This document shows, one piece after another, positions 30,901 through 33,639 of a stretch of 33,639 nt of DNA (its first letter is position 1; each line of letters begins with the position of its first letter). Source of the DNA: Bacillota bacterium. GTDB taxonomy: Bacteria > Bacillota > Sulfobacillia > JAJZIM01. Below the pieces are notes generated by a model. It was given only the letters and a program-made list of their open reading frames with translations, was not told the DNA's origin and made no database searches. The stretch lies in assembly GCA_021810565.1 (NCBI GenBank), contig JAJZIM010000033.1:1-33639 (forward strand). Reading direction: 5' to 3'. The position numbers were made by a program, and so were the translations under genes.

Positions 30901-30953
30901 GGGAGTTGCGCGGCAAGCTGGCGGGACTGACGGTGAGGAGGCGGTCGGCATGA
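27930..30953 (+). CDS. hdrA: HdrA-like flavoprotein with two FAD domains
   Basis: The 1007-aa protein is a long, doubled HdrA. The first half has an FAD-binding motif GGGIAGMQAALDL (13-25), NDCAMC (C57, C60), an inserted [4Fe-4S] motif CTNCGSCWEKCP (C109-C112-C115-C119) and SCVGSRD. The second half repeats the FAD motif (GAGPAGLAAAMEL, about 595) and ACVGSRQ, and ends with two [4Fe-4S] motifs CAGCLTCVRVCP and CHGCGTCVGDCP. HdrA holds the FAD for flavin-based electron bifurcation in related complexes. TTG 27930, nine bases after GGAGG, is preferred to a GTG six codons earlier. Its stop overlaps mvhD (ATGA). Confidence 0.93.
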   Translation: MQAEPVGAVLVVGGGIAGMQAALDLAEEGFRVHLVTREPSLGGRMARLDKTFPTNDCAMCLLGPRMGAVERHPDIQVHTLSELVALEGEAGNFTARVREEARRVDVEACTNCGSCWEKCPARLDNAFDLGQGKRKAVGLFFPQAVPAAPHIVGERCLYVQKGTCRLCEEVCGPGALRLEAKGRETVLEVGAVILAPGSEAFDADRRGEYGHGVYRNVLSAPELERLLSPSGPTAGEVRRPSDGRVPRRVAFISCVGSRDAARGRAYCSAVCCMYTAKEARLLLEHHPATECTVFYQDLRAVGKGFDAYVEGVRRMGARYVRSLPSALAEDPATRNLSVRYRDDAGFNREEFDLVVLAVGLEPPARAGELARAARIELDARGFCRTDPVWPGRTTREGVLAAGAFLGPRDIPDTVASASAAASQVARALAPARGRLSVTRVYPPERADQGPARIGVAVCRCGTNIASVVDVPRVAGFAARLPGVAWAGEVTYACSQGSLAELAAVVERESLNRLVVASCSIRTHLPLFREAMREAGLNPFLVEMANIRDQCSWVHRDEPEAATEKAEDLVAMAAYKAARLTPLATGKVPVVKTVLVVGAGPAGLAAAMELAGQGFEVELVEREEHLGGNLRRLSRTAEGVDAAALLAQLEAQVAAEPGIRVHTLTQLVAVGGSPGRFHSTLERQGARWEVAHGAVVLAPGTRELDQVGYDHGSDPRVLTALELDQRLRREDFAAGEGKTTVLLACVGSRQDDRPYCSRTCCIQGVRQARELARRDPTGRVYLLYRDLRSYGFWEEEYLAAREEGVVFLRFDPAAPPRVEPGETLTVRVRDEIAELELELAADRLVLLAAAVPAPGLAQLTGLFRAPLNAEGFLLETHAKLAPLESPAAGVFLAGSGLYPRTAGEAMVQGRGAAARAAALLARGELPAGGAVATVDPERCAGCLTCVRVCPYGIPRMNALGKAEIDPAVCHGCGTCVGDCPADAIELGFYDNRELRGKLAGLTVRRRSA

Positions 30954-31378
30954 CGCGGTCCGAGCCGCTCCTGGTGGCCTTCTGCTGCTACTGGTGCGCC
31001 TATGCGGCGGCGGATCTGGCCGGGGGCATGCGCCTGTCCTACCCCCCCAACGTGCGGGTGGTGGAGGTGCCCTGCAGCGGTCGGGTGGAGCCGGAGCTCA
31101 TCCTCAGGGCCTTGAACGAGGGTGCCGACGGGGTGATGGTGGCGGGCTGCCTGGAGGGCGACTGCCACTACCAGCGGGGCAACCTGCGGGCGCGCCGCCG
31201 GGTGGAGCGGCTGCGCCGCCTGCTGGAGGAGCTGGGAGTGGAGCCCGAACGGGTGGAGATGTTCAATTTGTCGGCGGCCATGGGGCCGCGCTTCGCGCAG
31301 ATCGTGGCCGAAATGACCGAGCGGCTGCGCGGGCTGCCCCCGAGGAAATTCCAGGCGGTGGAGGAGGCGGGAGCATGA
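30950..31378 (+). CDS. mvhD: MvhD-like [2Fe-2S] electron-transfer subunit
   Basis: The 142-aa protein matches MvhD/FrhD-type proteins: cysteines FCCYWCAYAAAD near the start, PCSGRVEPELILRAL and GCLEGDCHY in the middle. MvhD binds one [2Fe-2S] cluster and connects HdrA to its electron donor. Between hdrA and metV it should connect HdrABC to the methylene-THF reductase. Its start and stop both overlap neighbours by four bases. Confidence 0.93.
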   Translation: MTRSEPLLVAFCCYWCAYAAADLAGGMRLSYPPNVRVVEVPCSGRVEPELILRALNEGADGVMVAGCLEGDCHYQRGNLRARRRVERLRRLLEELGVEPERVEMFNLSAAMGPRFAQIVAEMTERLRGLPPRKFQAVEEAGA

Positions 31379-32043
31379 TCGTGGCACAGGCCAAACCCTT
31401 CCCGGAACTCGCCCAGATGCTGCAGGACGCCCGGCGGGTGCTGGTGGCGGGCTGCGGCGGCTGCGTGGCGGTGTGCCAGGCGGGGGGGGAGCAGGAGGCA
31501 CGGATCCTGGCCGAGGCGATCCGGCTGTGGGCCGGAGAGCAGGGGCGACCGATGGAGGCGCGCGCCGTGGTGGTGCCGCGCCAATGCGAGCCGGAGTGGG
31601 CCCAGTCCCTGGGGCCGGCGATGGATGAGGCGGACGTGGTGGTGTCCTTGGGCTGCGGGGTGGGGGTGGGTTTCCTGGCGGAGGTACGGCCCGGGATGCG
31701 GGTGCTGCCGGGTCTCAACACCAGCTTTGGAGGCGGCACGGTCTCGCCGGGCGTGTTCGAGGAGCGCTGTCGCATGTGCGGCGACTGCGTGCTGGGCCGG
31801 ACGGGTGGCATCTGCCCCGTGGCGCGGTGCGCCAAGAACCTATGGAACGGGCCATGCGGCGGCTCGGCCGACGGCCGGTGCGAGGTGGACCCCCAGGTGA
31901 GCTGCGCCTGGCACCAGATCGCCCAGCGCCTGACGGCGCGGGGGGAGACCGGCTTTCTGGAGGAGATCGCCCCGCCCAAGGACTGGTCCACCGCGGGGGA
32001 CGGCGGACCGCGCCGCATCGTGCGGGAGGATCTCGCGTCATGA
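31375..32043 (+). CDS. metV: MetV, zinc/iron-sulfur partner of methylene-THF reductase
   Basis: The 222-aa protein resembles MetV and the MetF-associated C-terminal domain. It has an N-terminal CGGCVAVCQAGG and a C-terminal CRMCGDCVLGRTGGICPVARCAKNLWNGPCGG cluster, which hold a [4Fe-4S] cluster and zinc in known MetFV structures. It delivers electrons to MetF flavin. Coupled to mvhD and metF by ATGA overlaps. Confidence 0.93.
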   Translation: MIVAQAKPFPELAQMLQDARRVLVAGCGGCVAVCQAGGEQEARILAEAIRLWAGEQGRPMEARAVVVPRQCEPEWAQSLGPAMDEADVVVSLGCGVGVGFLAEVRPGMRVLPGLNTSFGGGTVSPGVFEERCRMCGDCVLGRTGGICPVARCAKNLWNGPCGGSADGRCEVDPQVSCAWHQIAQRLTARGETGFLEEIAPPKDWSTAGDGGPRRIVREDLAS

Positions 32044-32969
32044 GCCGGCTAAGTGAGGTCCTGGCGGCGGGGCGCTTCGCGGTGACGGCGGAGATCGGGC
32101 CGCCCAAGCACGCGGACGCGCGCAAGGTGCGGGAGCTGGCGAGGCTCTTGGCCCCCTGCACCGATGCCCAGAACCTGACGGACAACCAGACGGCGGTGGT
32201 GCGGCTTTGCTCCCTGGCGGCGGCGGTGCACGTGCGGGAGGCGGGGGGGGAGCCGGTGCTGCAGCTGACCTGCCGGGACCGCAACCGCATCGCCCTGCAG
32301 TCGGACCTCCTGGGGGCGGCCTCCCTGGGGATCGAGAACGTGCTGTGCCTGACCGGGGACCACCAGAAGTTCGGCAACCATCCCCAGGCCAAGGGGGTCT
32401 TCGACCTGGACTCGGTGCAGCTTTTGGCCATGGCGCGGGGGATGGGGGAGGGGCGCTTTCTGAACGGGGAGGAGATCAAGGCGCCGCCGCGGCTGTTCCC
32501 GGGGGCGGCGGAGAACCCCTTCGCGGGCCCCTCGGCGGCCTTCCGGGCGGCGCGGCTGGCCAAGAAGGCCCGGGCGGGGGCGCGCTTCATCCAGACCCAG
32601 GTGGTGTATGACCTGGCGGGGTTCCAAGCGTTCATGGCGGCGGTGCGGCAGCTGGGGAACCCGGTGCCGGTGCTGGCGGGGGTCACCCCGCCCAAGTCGG
32701 CGCGGGCCCTCAAGTACATGCAGGGGATCCCGGGGTTTCGGGTGAGCGAGGAGGCCCTCCGGCGGATGGAGGGGGCCTCCGATCCCAAGGAGGAGGGCAT
32801 CCGGCTGGCGGTGGAGCTGATCCGTCAACTGCGGGAGGTGCCCGGGGTGGCGGGAGTGCACATCATGGCCATCGGCTGGGAGGAGGCGGTGCCCCGGATC
32901 GTGGAGGAGTCCGGACTCATGCCCCGGCCCGAGATACAGGAAACAGACGGGATAGGAGGAGCGGCATGA
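32040..32969 (+). CDS. metF: methylene-tetrahydrofolate reductase MetF
   Basis: The 309-aa TIM-barrel flavoprotein catalyses methylene-THF to methyl-THF in the methyl branch, or the reverse when methyl groups are oxidised. Motifs are [11 protein letters not shown] near the start (catalytic glutamate), [14 protein letters not shown] and NVLCLTGDH in the middle, and QTQVVYD late. The length is right for the short acetogen MetF that needs MetV. It starts inside the metV stop and ends inside the fhs start, so stoichiometric synthesis is likely. Confidence 0.95.
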   Translation: MSRLSEVLAAGRFAVTAEIGPPKHADARKVRELARLLAPCTDAQNLTDNQTAVVRLCSLAAAVHVREAGGEPVLQLTCRDRNRIALQSDLLGAASLGIENVLCLTGDHQKFGNHPQAKGVFDLDSVQLLAMARGMGEGRFLNGEEIKAPPRLFPGAAENPFAGPSAAFRAARLAKKARAGARFIQTQVVYDLAGFQAFMAAVRQLGNPVPVLAGVTPPKSARALKYMQGIPGFRVSEEALRRMEGASDPKEEGIRLAVELIRQLREVPGVAGVHIMAIGWEEAVPRIVEESGLMPRPEIQETDGIGGAA

Positions 32970-33639
32970 AGAGCGACATCGAGATCGCGCAGGAGGCGAA
33001 GCTGAAGCCCGTCGGAGAGGTGGCCTCCTCCATCGGGATTCCGGAGGAGGACCTGGAGTATTACGGGCGGTACAAGGCCAAGGTGTCCCCGGCGCTTTTT
33101 AAGCGGCTGGGCGACCGGCCGAACGGCAAGCTGATCTACACCACGGCCATCACCCCCACCCCGGCGGGGGAGGGGAAGACCTGCACCTCGGTGGGGATGA
33201 CCCAGGCCCTGGGGAAGCTGGGCAAGCGGGCGATGCTGTGCATCCGGGAGCCGTCCTTGGGCCCGGTGTTCGGGATCAAGGGGGGCGCGGCCGGCGGGGG
33301 CTACTCCCAGGTGCTGCCCATGGACGACATCAACCTGCACTTCACGGGGGACTTCCACGCGGTGAGCGCGGCGCACAATCTTTTGGCGGCGCTGATCGAC
33401 AACCACATCTACTCCGGGAACGCCCTGGGGATCGACCCGAAGCGGGTGCTGTGGCGGCGGGTGATGGACATGAACGAGCGGCAGCTGCGCAACGTGGTGA
33501 CGGGGCTGGGCGGCAAGGGCGACGGGGTGGTGCGGGAGTCGGGGTTCGACATCACGGTGGCCTCGGAGATCATGGCCATCCTGTGCCTGTCCCGGGACCT
33601 GATGGACCTGAAGGAGCGGCTGGGGCGGATCCTGGTGGC
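32966..33639 (+). CDS. fhs: formate-THF ligase (5' part)
   Basis: The gene is cut by the window end after about 224 codons. The start [20 protein letters not shown], the phosphate loop PTPAGEGKT (about 65-72), [26 protein letters not shown] and [10 protein letters not shown] are classic formyltetrahydrofolate synthetase sequence. It joins formate to THF with ATP, or makes ATP when the branch runs backwards. The ATG overlaps the metF stop. It completes folD-Hdr/MetVF-fhs as one C1 operon; a cyclohydrolase gene (fchA), needed if FolD lacks that activity, is not in the window. Confidence 0.97.
   Translation, partial: MKSDIEIAQEAKLKPVGEVASSIGIPEEDLEYYGRYKAKVSPALFKRLGDRPNGKLIYTTAITPTPAGEGKTCTSVGMTQALGKLGKRAMLCIREPSLGPVFGIKGGAAGGGYSQVLPMDDINLHFTGDFHAVSAAHNLLAALIDNHIYSGNALGIDPKRVLWRRVMDMNERQLRNVVTGLGGKGDGVVRESGFDITVASEIMAILCLSRDLMDLKERLGRILV

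Noticed and set aside
29075-31378. 767-aa open frame overlapping hdrA and mvhD
   Set aside because: Gly/Ala/Arg-rich shadow in another frame of well-recognised genes; no domain.
1-33639. CRISPR arrays, tRNA or rRNA genes, insertion sequences
   Set aside because: No regularly spaced repeats, no cloverleaf or rRNA signature and no transposase were seen on either strand.

Overview
The window is very GC-rich bacterial DNA with strong Shine-Dalgarno sites, many TTG/GTG starts and tightly overlapping genes. The gene set is Wood-Ljungdahl (acetyl-CoA pathway) methyl-branch genes with a methylene-THF reductase locus of the Moorella type (hdrCBA-mvhD-metVF) plus a corrinoid methyltransferase system. 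This points to an anaerobic acetogen-like high-GC Bacillota (Moorella/Peptococcia-like). That placement is inferred from gene content, not from a marker gene.

Layout. 1-1393: a gene-poor GC-rich stretch, then two near-identical single-RRM RNA-binding protein genes, each with its own sigma-A promoter and a conserved 5' leader predicted to mask its ribosome binding site. 1400-2496 (minus): FmdE-like zinc protein and nitroreductase. 2609-7839: a MetH-activation-domain-like protein, then a four-gene methyl-transfer operon: UroD-family substrate methyltransferase, corrinoid protein, methyl-corrinoid:THF methyltransferase (with a CTG start), and RACo-type reductive activator. 7928-9980 (minus): DsrE-like protein and sodium:solute symporter. 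10277-15987: two paralogous CBS-PAS-AAA+ sigma-54 activators, separated by an unrecognised 430-aa protein and a broken CobW-type GTPase gene. 16049-20596: a NitT/TauT-type ABC importer with one binding protein and two permease/ATPase pairs. 20600-23440: an EamA transporter, a VapBC-like toxin-antitoxin pair, and a decayed second copy of EamA and antitoxin. 23654-33639: folD, NuoE-like, NuoF-like, hdrC, hdrB, hdrA, mvhD, metV, metF and the start of fhs, nearly all with overlapping stops and starts.

Main observation. Six sequences matching the -24/-12 sigma-54 promoter (GG-N10-GC, several almost exactly consensus) sit in front of the MetH-activation-like gene, the methyltransferase operon, the symporter-DsrE pair, the unknown-CobW-activator operon, the ABC importer and the folD-to-fhs operon. 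Together with two local sigma-54 activators, one of which lacks a DNA-binding domain and lies in a sigma-54 operon itself, this suggests one regulon. It would couple uptake of a methylated substrate, its demethylation through a corrinoid protein to tetrahydrofolate, and the enzymes that oxidise or reduce the C1 unit. The substrate is not identifiable from sequence.

Other notable points: FolD lacks two active-site residues needed for a normal bifunctional enzyme, and NuoE/F-like NADH-module genes lie directly ahead of the Hdr-MvhD-MetVF genes.
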